Of a DNA stretch of 64,000 nt, positions 23,775 through 36,149 are shown piece by piece. Source of the stretch: Brugia malayi (Eukaryota; Nematoda; Chromadorea; Rhabditida; Onchocercidae); the NCBI RefSeq assembly GCF_000002995.4, contig NW_025062479.1, positions 12,133,721-12,197,720 on the forward strand, in the 5' to 3' direction. A model generated the notes under the pieces. The model made no database searches and was not told where the DNA came from. It saw only the letters and a program-made list of their open reading frames with translations. The translations under genes and the position numbers were made by a program. How positions within the stretch are numbered: the stretch's first letter is position 1; the number at the start of each line of letters is the position of its first letter.

Positions 23775-26700
23775 GGATTGGACCAACGAAGGCATTAGTC
23801 TGAAGTGGATGTGAAGCGGTTATTAAAGGCTAACTTGAAATTTTCAATCAGTTTTGTTGTCCAATGCAATACAAATACACTGCCCATTGTCTTCATGCCA
23901 TAATTTGTATAGAATTTGTACATAACGTCTGCATTTTGTTTTTTTTTTTCTTTTTTATTCTTCTGAACTTATCTCTTTCTATGCAAATTGAATGATATCT
24001 TTTAGTAATGAACAACTTGTGATGTTTCAAAATCTGGCCAGCCATTCACTCGCTTAGTATCCAGTTAATATTTAAGTAAGCCATTTTATAAAATTGCTAA
24101 AATCATGGATCATGTAATGCATAAGTTTAGAATCTTATAAGTTCACTGCATTTCAATTCTGATTGGTAAAGAAGTTCTTACCATGGTTTTGTTTTTTTGT
24201 TTCGTATTGTCAACCGCAAAAAAATTGCAATTTTTAAAATTAGGCAATTTTAATAATAATGCAGGAAATATATTGTTTGTTAAAGTGATTCAAGGTCGTT
24301 CCTTTCCAACTTCTTGAGAGATTCCTACAATTCATTCCTGAATTTTAGGATAGAAGGAACCCAGATACTAATACCGGTAAAAATCATATTTGTTTATCTT
24401 TCTTTATTTTTTTTACTTAATATATTACCTGATTTTGTCACAAGATTGTTTCTTTCTTTTCATGCAGTGCTCTAAAATGTCTTTCCATAATGATTTATCT
24501 TTTTTTTTAAATTTAATTTGACTCCGTAAATAGCAGTTGTAATGGCATTCATTTGAATGTTCCCATTTAGAACAACGGAATAATTTTTTTGTTGTTTTTG
24601 GTTAGATTAACTGGATGTTTTAGTGGTTTGTAGTCATTACGTGTAGTTCAGGTATCTTGTGATTTGTTGTCTATTATTACTGTTAAGTTTCGGTGGCCAT
24701 GGACTCTCTTGTTATTGAAGTTCAGTTTACTTGACAGTTGATATTAGTATAAGATCAGCCAAGTTGTTTCAAACAACTTTTAAAAAAAGGATAAGTTAAA
24801 TAAGTTTAAAATGTTTTGTTCACATCGTTTATAGAAACCACATTCGAAATTCAAGAATATTGGAAATGATTGTGGAAAACTGAGATTAATATGAATGCCT
24901 AACGGGCCAATTAGCCAACAAGTAATGTATATCTTATGAGTAAAAGTACACAAGATGATTTAGACAGGATCCGGCATATAGAGATGTCCAATCTGTGATT
25001 ATTAAGAGTTATACAAGAAATAAACCTTGACTGTTTAATTGGCGATCATTGGCAATGATCAAAATCACATTTTTAGTTGATAGAAATTTTAGGAAAAAAA
25101 ATGTTGGCAGAGAATTTCCATTTATGGGCTTTTTTCTCAAGTTTTGGAAATTTGAACTGTTATTTAATTATGTCTTTTTTATTCTGAAATTGTCGATCTG
25201 TGCTACTTCATTTTTAAGAATTAGACTGTGACATTTTTGCATCGTAAGGCAAAATCGAGACAAAACATAATTGAACAGGTTGTAAAGAACTTTCGAAGGA
25301 ATATCTACTTAACAAATAGTGAGCTTGTCAACCACTGTCGTTTTTAAGGAATTTAATGATGCACATTTTGTTAAAGTGAATAAACGGTCAATAGCATAGA
25401 AGCCTGCTTTATCGACTACTCATAATTAAAAACATATGAAAAACATGTCTGATTGAAGTTTGAATTATTTGCAGTTGAAGCACATGTAAGGCATATGGGT
25501 TAACTGAAGTTTTTCTTTTTTAAGTATGCATACTGCCTTGCATTTTATGCTACCTTCTAACATACTATTAAATTAACTTCCATTTTAATCTATTCTTTCA
25601 CTTCAACAATATTCTTTCTATTCGCTTAGGTTGTGACAATGTTTTAAAATCTTCAGCATTTCAGTTCGAACACTTTAACATTCCCAGAAATTACCGAACC
25701 TATGTCTAAATTTATTATTTTTTTTTCACTGCCATTGTTACAAACATTGTTGAACGTAATGTCTTAATATTCTCCCACGTTCAAAGACTTAAGAATTTTT
25801 CGCTTTGATTTATTTTAAAACCATGAATTATTGCATTCATAAAGATAAATTTGCACAATATACTTCCTCGTTAATAAATTTGGGAACGGAATATTTTTGC
25901 AGAAATCTCGTGTTGTCGCCCAGGACGTAAATAATCATCTTTCGACTTTGGAATGCTTTGGGGATAAATACGGGTTTAGTGCATTTAAATCAAATTTTAG
26001 TATTTATAGGTTTTATCTCCAAGTACCTCTAAGTGAAATGAAGTGGAAGTGAAAAAGTCTAAGAAATCGTTGGACCACAGAATATTAAGGTTTGATGCTT
26101 AAATAGGAAAGATTAGCTTGAACTGAAGTAACACGAAATGCAATGCTGGTAAGATTGAAATTTTAGCGAGTCCTATGGACACAAACTTTCCAAATTTTTG
26201 AGTAGCGATGATGTGATGTATAGGAATATTCTCAATTCTGACTCGTCGAAATTTAGTAGTCGTAGCATTAGTTGGAAAGATAATTAATAGATAGAAACAT
26301 AGTTCCATTATTGTTGTTTGATTTTTAAAGATTAAACGGTTTGGTTCTTAAGCTTCTTGTTTTGCTCGTTTAACGAAACGGTTTTAGAGAAGAGAAAGAA
26401 ATAATAATTTGCTTCATCCACTCATCGTATGATCAGTTTTTCCATAAGTTTGATCACAAATAGCTTAACAATCCAATAAGAAAAACCACTAATTGCTTTG
26501 AGTACAACTAGGACTATCATGAATTGTCTAATTAAGAAAAAAGAAATATTTAGCTTAGCTTAATTATAAATTACTTTGTTTCCGATTTTTTTTTTTTTTT
26601 TATAAATACGATGAATGAATCTATTTTTTCAACACAAATAAAGCAATCTTCATAGCAAATTAAATAAAAAATTGATTGTGAGAGAAAGAAGGATAACAAA

Positions 26701-28763
26701 GTTGCAAAAAATAAAAATACGTTGAATAATAAAATTTTATTCTCTCACTCATTTTAAAAATATTCTGATGTTTGGTTGATGACCCATATTTTGTTCATTA
26801 TTCTGAAAAGTTGACATTTCATTTAGAAAACGAATCAAATTATTCGGAGCGATTGTAGTTTCATCTTCTTCCCTTCCACAAATTTGACAAAATGACTGAC
26901 ATTTTTAATGTAAACATATTTGAAAATAGCAAACGATTTCTCACTAATTCAATAATTCGTTGGCATAGCTTTTTTTCTTCTCAGTAATTTGATTGCTGCC
27001 ACAAAAAGCTCACTATTGACGTATCAATCCTTTCCTGTGTCATCTGCATCGATATTTTGATTTCTGAAGAGCGGTGAGAAATCGTCTTTATGCTTTTTGT
27101 GTAATATATTCATCAAAGAAATATCTCACTAAGCACATTATCGAAGCAGGAATCATTCCACATATGCTGATGACATGCATATGGTGACATTCAGTTTCCT
27201 TTCGGCTGCAAAATCTTTCTAGCGCTTACTTATGGAAGCAATAATTGGAAAGAGAACTGCTAACAAAGAAATAAGAATTAAAAAAAGAGGAAGGAGGTGC
27301 AAGAGCTGAAACAATTCTGGAAAGACGCTTTTTGCATCTCTCAGGCTTATAAAATATATTAAGAAAGGATTATAAATGAGTTGAAGACTGTTTCGACAGC
27401 TTCACTTTTTCAGCTTATAATTGTTCATCAAAAGCAAACTTTTCTAAAGCGTACATTTTGGATTTTATATTTCAGTATTTTCGAAAAGTAAATAACAGAT
27501 AAGCAAAAATTTATTATTGAAACTGAACAAAACCAAGTGTCAAGAAAACCGAAAAGGACTAAAAATATTGTTACTGAAGTGAGTATTGTTGAAAAATATT
27601 CGAAAATTTTTGAAATATTCGTTATGCTCACTCAAAACAATACGTTGAAGCAGTGGAATTGCCAACATTCTAATTAGTTATTATCTCTCTTTTGCTTCCC
27701 TCCCTATTTGCTGCATCTGTAAAAAATGATGGAGATCTCGGCTTACTTCAGGTAAGGCATGGGCATGCAAGCTTTGCTTAGTACCAACAAAACAATTTTA
27801 TTTGTCGAACACATTATTTTTATGGAGATTTTCTTTTATGATTAATGTTTTCAAAGGTATAAGCCAAGCTTCATTTATGGCATTCTCAGAGCATCCTTGT
27901 TATCCTCTGTAAAAAAAAAAGCAATAAAAGATCCATTTTCTTCGAAGTTAAGAATTTCATGGGTTCAAATTTTGTTGTTTTCGATTTTCCATACTTGTGG
28001 GACACTGAAAAAATTGTGGGCCATGCCAAGACGAATTCGGCAGCCTTTTGTTGATTGATTTCTCTTGTTCGAAATGATGCACTTATCTATTTCTTGACTA
28101 AAATAAACCAACCTAGATTGCTTATGTCATCTTCACTTTTTATCCATTCTGAGCTCAATGTCATCCTTCCTAAACTTTCCCTTCATTTTCCATCGACGAG
28201 AAATGTTATCTGTAATTGAAAATAGTTGGTGTATTCTTTGTTGATATTCACTCTTCCATGTGGATGTTCATAAACAAATCTAGTAAAATGTTATTGGTAT
28301 AAAAAATTATGCAAATTTGCCACAGAAATCAACCAGAAAAAGAAAAACGTATTTTCTCATAAATCACTGACTGTTTTACAAAATTTCATAGAACTGTAGA
28401 TAATATTCAATAAATAAGTGGAAAATAAATATGCGACATTTTTAATAGTAAAATAATGATAGGTAAGATTATTGCTATTGCTAAAAAGAACTAGCGTAGA
28501 TTCACCTTGCCAGCAAACGAATGTGACTTTCTGAATTAGTATCGTTTTAATCTATAGTCATCTCTTGCAATGAAAAATAGTTGAAAAGAAAATTTTAACC
28601 TAGAAGTATTTGAAATAAACATTTTATCAAACTTTTCAAAATATGCTTAATTAGTAAGGAAGCGAAATTGGGAATAAGTAAATGTTGTATCCATTGAATC
28701 TGGTGATTACACATAGCATAAATCCTACATGGTTCTTCTTATTTCCTTGCTATTTGCTTCTAG
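23775..28763. other. Intergenic or intronic AT-rich stretch
   Basis: No confident gene. An ATTAAA near 23821 could be the poly(A) signal of the cystine-knot gene. A 50-codon open frame directly behind a TTTTTGCAG acceptor at 25903-26052 and a 26-nt ATG exon candidate at 27727-27752 (donor CAG|GTAAGG) could belong to the membrane-protein gene that follows, but neither joins in phase with its first seen exon. Confidence 0.45.
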
Positions 28764-29571
28764 TTTGTCACATTCTTGTCTTGTGATCCTCGTGCTTCCT
28801 TGCACATGTATGTGGCTGACTTTTTATTTGCAACTATTTTGATAGCCAATTATAAGGTAAGTGGTGCCCCAGAAAAACAGCGAAAAATCACGATTTACCG
28901 AACCTTATTTTGTTATAATAAAGTATACTTTTTATTATCTCTGTATAGGTATTGGGCACATGGAACAATCTGTTCTTGAACACCTTTTCCCTCACTCTCA
29001 TTTTCATAACAAACATGAGTCAGTTCTTTTGTTTTAATCTTACTTCATCATAAAACTATTAAAGATTCAGGTACTGTAATGTTTCTCTCATTTAGCTAAA
29101 TTTCACATCAGCTAAAATATCGTGCTATGAAATCATTTTTGATCTGCAATTTCTTTATTTGTAATTAATTATTTATATCCGTTTTTTTTTCAATTGTTCA
29201 TGCAATTTTCCATTGATTTCTCTTGTATATATAGGTCTTTTTGACTTACTAGAATCTCCTCAAAAATGTTTAATTAAACACTTTGCAGTGCTACTCTTCA
29301 TATTTCAGAAAAAAAAAAAAAAAAGCGTATCGCGTAATATAAATGAACTTCGTTAAAACTATAATATTGTTATCATTTTTTAATATTTTCTATCCTTTTT
29401 AAACGCTCATTTTCATTCTTTTAGATACTCATTTCTACTTATCTAATCTTCTATATTTATCTGTTAAATATTTTCTTACTTATTATTGTAACTGATATCA
29501 TTTTATGCCGTTCTGTGTTTGGGAAAAGTGCATTTAGAGAGCTGAAGAATGTTATCCTAACTGTTAAATAA
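28764..29571 (+). CDS. Multi-pass membrane protein, C-terminal part, family unknown
   Basis: Four small exons join in phase: 28764-28856 (acceptor TTGCTTCTAG, donor AAG|GTAAGT), 28949-about 29020, about 29237-29284, and 29425-29571 with a stop. They give about 119 residues. Hydrophobic segments include MYVADFLFATILIANY, LFLNTFSLTLIFITN and a long HFAILISTYLIFYIYLLNIF block, followed by a basic tail (FGKSAFRELKNVILTVK). Tail and hydrophobic pattern resemble the end of a nematode serpentine receptor, but I see no diagnostic motif, so an ion channel or another transporter-like protein is equally possible. The first two exons and the last are the best supported. The third relies on an ATATATAG acceptor. 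Upstream exons must exist but I could not fix them. Confidence 0.42.
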
Positions 29572-32500
29572 GTGTCGTCTCAGCTTTGCAAACGAATCAG
29601 GTATACTGGATGCAGTTCCATTCATTGCCCAAGTATTTGCTGTTACTACTCAATGGACCTTCTAATCCTGATTACCTGCTATCGAAATTTGATAGTATGA
29701 GAAGTATTTAAGCGATAACATAGGCTTTATTAGTTCAATAAGTATATGAATGCACTGTTAGTATTGTGATTCCTGTCAAGTCTTTCGATAGGTTCATTTG
29801 AACTTTGCTTAGACGATAAGAATCAAATAAGCTGCACGGTGAATTCGCTTTCAAGCACCATCCTTTTTTGTTAATTACAAGTGGACTTTGAATATAAATA
29901 AAACAATAATAAATTATCATTCAATCGTTAGTAGATTGATTGGTTCAAAAACAAACTGATTAACCGATAAAAAACAACGATTAGGGCATAGTTTTATGAC
30001 ATAATTGTTTGCATATTTGCATCTTTTAACTATTTCCTAATTGAAGAACGAATAACGTTATTATATGAATCAGATATGAAATGATACAAACTCGATTGTT
30101 AAGGATGGGCAAACAAGCTTCATCCTAATTCAAAGCGCAGATTTGAAATTACTGTCTTTTTTTGTCGTCCCACTGTATTTAGAAAATTTTAATCAGAATG
30201 AGCGTATGTGACTTATATAATCAATAGCAGTTAAATTTCATAACATTAAATTTAAACATCATCCCATCTTCATGATCACACATTGCGTCAATTATGCAGA
30301 TTATACGCTTCTTCGCTTTTGTTGTTGTCTTTCAGAACTGCTATTTTAAACACATTTATGGAATAAGTGAATTTAATCAGTTCATTACTGTTTAATGAGC
30401 TGAGTTTAATAATTTTGCCGTCGCAAATGTCTAAAATTTATACATTTCATTCTTCATCCATCCATTGTCAATATTGCCCTAATTCCTATCTTGTGAAAAT
30501 ATTTAAAAGAAAAAAAAAAATTTTACATCATTTCATTTTTTCTCCCAAAAGTATGGAAAGTTTAAAATTGATTTCAATTAAGTTTCAATAGAATTCCGAA
30601 AAATCTCTATGTAAAGGGAATATATGCCTATTATGAAGTATTATAATGTAAAATATTTTTTACCAACACAGTGAAGTATCATTTTTAAAATGAAAAGCGA
30701 AGTGAAACAGCCGAAAACGTGTTCCTAGCAAATAAGTAACCGTGATAGAAGAAAAATTAAGGCATCAAATGATTACACTTGGTAATTATTAACATCAATT
30801 CGAAAAAATGTTTAATCGATTCTATTCAGTAGTGTATCTTTTGTGACCTTTGATTTAAACAAAATAAATAAATTTTAATTTAGTTGTAAAAAACCTTATT
30901 AAACAACTGGAACAAAAAAAAAAAAAAAAAAGGTTTGCAATTTTTTTTCTTTGCTTACTGCTAATATTCCTCGTTCATTCTTCCATATAAACGCATAATT
31001 CCGAACAAAAAATGATTGGTCGTTACTGAGAGTCCCCACTGATTCTACGCACTTCAGGTCCTTCCTATAATAACATAATTAATTACACACTGACATTTGT
31101 GATGATAGCCTCGGCATATTTCGCGACATATTAGATGAATCGAACCGATCGCAGAAACTCTTACTCCGACAGCAACTTTGATCGACACTTAAGTGCATAC
31201 GTTAAGTAATGCATCGATTCATTTCAGCTATATATGAAGAAAAATAATTTTACAGTTTTACTATCTAGCGTTCTTTGAGAACTATATCACGTGAAAGGTT
31301 ATCAAATTGTGTTCCCAGGAGTATTATTATTATGAATGTTATAAGTTCAGTATTGGGAACTTATTAACATAATGAAATAACTTTAATTATAAATGCGTGT
31401 TTGTTACTGGTTCAAATACAGGCTTAAACTTTTAAGAGCAATAACCTTTCCAGTTAAGCGACAAATCAAGACTGCACGCAGTATGTGTCATCATCGCGAT
31501 CAATCTTTTAAAAAAGGCATGAAAGTTAATTGAAATTTTGTGGATAAATCTGATTAAATATATTAATATAGCTTTTCTTATTAATGAGAACTTTGCATTT
31601 GTAATTTGTTTTCCATTATGCGAAAAAAAACCTGAACCATTCGACTCGTTTTTTTATTACGAAGTGTTACTACCCATAAGATTGAAATGGCTTATTTTAT
31701 AGGAAGTAATTGGAGTCCTTTCTGATGCCTCGCCTATGATCATTTTTTTTTTTTTTTATTATATACTACTTTTCGCCATGCTATTTTTTCCCTTCCTTTA
31801 ACTTATTTTAATCCATTTTGTCAGTCGCTTTGCATTTAAAGGAAATAATTTGCCCAACTTTAGAAGCAATGTACAACGTAAACTACATCCAAGCCATATC
31901 CATGGGACGTTTTACTGTTTCAAGCTCTCACTATCAGTTATCGCCATAACTCAAACGGCGACGAGCAAATGATGCAGGTCGGATTGTAAACCGTTTGCTA
32001 TTATTAAAAGCAAACTGTTGAAGACCTGCAAACATTGCTGTCATTATGTCATTATAAGTATATAGAGCATCAAAGAATAGGCATTGTTAAAAAAAATCAA
32101 ACAATGCATTCCGTACATCCCTTTATTTTTGTTCGATTCTTTCGTTTCCGGACAAAAATAAATGTAAACAATCCGGCATTCATACAAACCACAGTGGTAA
32201 TTTACTTCCTTCATTTCTTGCTTCATTGAATTTGCTTAATTAAACTTAACTTTCCCTTGTGAGTACGAACTTGTGGAGAAATTAAAATGAATAAAGTGTT
32301 AACAAAATGGTTATCTGCCTTATTCGGCTCCTCCTCAATCTTTTAGGAGAATAAGACAGCATTGTCTTCTTTTCCTCTTTCAGCCTGTAAAATTTTGCTA
32401 ATACTCAGTTGACAACACCTATCATTATAATCCAAATTTGTAATCAAGTCTTCAAGAGGATACTTCATCGAATTAATTGTGCATGACAAATCTGCGCTTT

Positions 32501-35500
32501 GAGTTTTCACGATTTTTAACTACAAGCTGAGATGAATAGGAAAAGATTGCGCCTGTTGCAAGTTTAATGAGTTATGGAGATTACTCTATTCTCAATAATA
32601 ATGATAAATAGAGAACTATTTCATTTGTTGTGACCTCTTCTACATTCACTAGAATCCTCAATTTGTCTTTTCATAAATGACCAATTCAAATATTAATATG
32701 TTTACAAAACAGTGAGACAAATGAAATAAATATATTATCGATGTTCTGGATCGATAATATATTTGTAATCAACGTCATTCAATCCTGTATACTGCATTTC
32801 ATCTTTAAAGCTTCGTGTACATACTTTGCAAGAAAGTGTTAAATTATCCTAAATCTCTCACTTACTGTTGCATAAAAACGGTCTTTGACAAAATTAGATT
32901 AGAAGACTATTCTTTCTTAATGTCACTGTCAAATGCCAACAGTTTATGCATATCGTATTTTACCTCATATCTGAGAATTACAGTTGCTTCCTTTTAAATT
33001 ATATCTTGTGCAAAAAAAAATTGCTGAGCTTATTATAACCATTTAAACTAACACATCCCTCATACAATCAATGCGATAACGAAAGAAGCAGCTGAATATA
33101 AAAGCTTTCATGATTTTAAATTATTCAAAAGGTTTAATTTATGCAGCTTTATTCGCGTAATATGCTGCTCTATATTTGATATCACTTATACACTTACTGG
33201 CATGCGACACCATTGTCCTTTTACTGATACTCCCATTTACTAATTAATCCTTTATATTTGTTCTACCTTTTTATCCTCTAACCTGAAGTTAACTCTATCA
33301 ACTATAAGTTTCTTCACATATTATCATGATTTATTTCTTAAATTCTTCTTTTGATAAAAAAAAAGTGTTAGTAGAGTAATCGTTGTTTAAGGTACTGGCT
33401 ACATCTCTAAGATTGCCAAATTGGCAGCAGTTTGATTTGCATTATAAGGTAAAAAGTACTGTTACTTCTGCTTACTCGTGGTACAAAAGCAACGACGAAT
33501 GCGATAAACAATCTTTAAGATTCTTAAGTGAATTCCTAAATTAAAGATTTCTAAATTAAATTCCAATATTCGAACTAACGTAATAAAGAGGATATGCTGT
33601 TATTATTTCTCGGAAAGTGTTATTTAAAAAACGGCAGATCAAAATGCCTTTTATTACTTGTCATTTATCTGTAAGCATTTCCTTCTAAGTTAATTTTTTG
33701 TTTGTTCGATAGGTAATTGGTAATCATGCGACCGTGAGTAGTTTTACGTGAAGCGTATTTGTTTTAGTACTAGAAATAATTTCAGCTATTTTAAATATCT
33801 ATTTTAAAATTCTTTTGAATGATAAATAATAAAGAAATCATACAGCAAATAGAATAATAGCGCAAAAAAGCTATTACAGCTTTCAATCCATTGTTACCAC
33901 TTCCGCTTCTTCCTAATTTTATTTAATAGCAACTTTTCTTTTTTTGTATATGATGATGTTTATTCAATTACTGAACAAAGGGAAGACAGTGACAAAATAA
34001 TAAAGAGCAAATTTTGTAAGGAGTAAGTGGAAGATTCAACTCTGCCTTGAATCACTGAATTAATAGTGCATGCGCATCAAAGACTTGAGGATTTTTTGGT
34101 GTTTGCATGATATATGCGATTTCTTTCTTGAAATTTTAGAAAAGCACATTTCTTGCTTTTGTTATTTTTTCCACTTGTTCAATTTCACTAATTCATTAGT
34201 TCAGAATTAATTCATTTTTTGTTCTTTGATAGTAATGAGATTAAGGTTATTACCTTCAGCACACATATGTTCGTCAGTTTACTCCTTATCATCGGTATAT
34301 TTGTTTTTCTTATAGCTTAATACACTAAAAAAATTCGGTGACCTGTTTAACCGATGGAATACTTCCACGGAGATATGAATCTCTTTCTTTTTTCCTTCTT
34401 TTATAGACCAGGTTGATGTAATTTCTTCGAAAGACATAGATTTTGTGAAAGTTTTCCGAAAAAAAGAATTTTTTCTAATTCGCATATGATTTTAGAGTAT
34501 TATGTGAAATGCTAACACTGAATTTTAGAAAAACGTTTGTCCCTTCGTTTACAAAGCTTATGTCCCCAATATTTTATAGTTAATTTCACGACTATGTAGA
34601 CATTTCATATTCCATAAAAACACTTTCATTTGTTTTTTTTTTTTTTTTTATGTTTTTCAACTGACTTTGCTTCCGAATTGGACATATAAATTATCGGATT
34701 ATAGATTTCCTCACTTCAAGCTAATTTGCAGCTCCGTTTTGAATCGGTGTAGTTTGTTTGTGAAGCCTTGGAAACGATCCCTTTTCATTACCAATTTCCT
34801 TTACTTTCCTACTTATCTTTTTCAAATGTTTTTCGGTTCGTTCATGCTTAATGTCTCCATGCTAAAAAGTGGAATATTGCTGATAAATTGCTATGCAATA
34901 ATGATACACTCTTTCAAAAGTTTTTTTGTTGGAAGGACTTTTGAAATGAGAAATCTATTTTGAAAATGCATTTTAAAATGGTATTCTCTGAGATTTGAGA
35001 AGGGTAGTAACTGTCACATATCGCTTTATCATTATGTAGTCAACTAACGTTTTCTGCTATTATGATACTTCTCTACTTTTGAAGGAGTTGAAATGTTAAC
35101 CTTCTGGACTGCTTTCATGTAATATACTCATGCGTTTGCGTATCGTTAACCCACAAGTAATTTCTAGGCTTTTTCTAGAACTTTCGGGAACATTCTCTAA
35201 CTTTACCCTAACCGCTACTATTCACGAACATAAACATTGCAATGAAGATATGCAGAATGCGCTTAAAGATTAGCATGACGTTTGCTTCCAATATTATTCA
35301 AAGTGTGCATGTCTGCATGTTTACATTCCCATGTGTATGTTTCTGAGAGTATGCCGAACATTTAATGTTAAATTTACTTTTTTTCACCATTAGGCATGTA
35401 AAGGCAATAGATGGATGACACAGTGAGAGGCAGACAAAGAGTAGTTGAACACGACACTTATTCATTTCAGTAGACTGTTTTCAAATTCATCCACATGTTT

Positions 35501-36149
35501 TATTGTTCACATTAATATCTGCAGTTTTTTTCCTTCTTTGATCACCACAAATCTATGCTATTCGTAAGGGCAAGACGGCTTATTTCACGTATTTCAATTG
35601 CTTTACACATATTTCATCATCGCTGTTCTGTTTATCCATCTCATCTTACATCGTTTTCCGCTGCAAATGTAGTTATTTCCACCCTGTTTCATGCATTTGC
35701 CCCGAGGAATCACAGTTTATTCCTCTGAATTTTGCTAATTTGTTTCGCCACTGGCAGAGCAGAATTGATGGGATAGATGGAATGTTTAAAAGTCCTCTCT
35801 GCAGTTTTTCCATCGATCAAGTTGCATTAATGATGAATGGGAACTAGAATATACTGTAAGAAAAGGGGAATGTAAAAATTGATTCATAAATTTTGCTTCA
35901 CACTGAACAGAACCTTAAACCGATATCTTATTTAAAGCTGGGATGATTATAAATCTAAAAACTTCATCTGGTTGCATGGCCGATTGAATTTATATCATGT
36001 GTTGCAATATTCCAATTGCCAATCACTGACTGATATGACAAGAAAAATGTTTCTATATATATATATACCCTGAATTGATGAATTTCATGAAAATTTTTAT
36101 CATTTATTACCTTTCTTATTTTAGCCTTAGTTTTCTCATTTTCTCCTTT
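29572..36149. other. Intergenic AT-rich stretch
   Basis: I see no supported exon. The 98-codon open frame at 34667-34963 lacks splice context and family resemblance. Notable content is a strong palindrome at 32728-32764 and many homopolymer tracts. Confidence 0.5.
32728..32764. repeat. Perfect inverted repeat, 15-bp arms, 7-base loop
   Basis: AAATATATTATCGAT, loop GTTCTGG, then the exact reverse complement. The arms carry ATCGAT, so this is not simple AT low complexity. Confidence 0.85.

Noticed and set aside
34667..34963. 98-codon open frame on plus
   Set aside because: No splice context, no recognisable motif, and Phe/Ser/Leu-rich composition typical of chance frames in AT-rich DNA.
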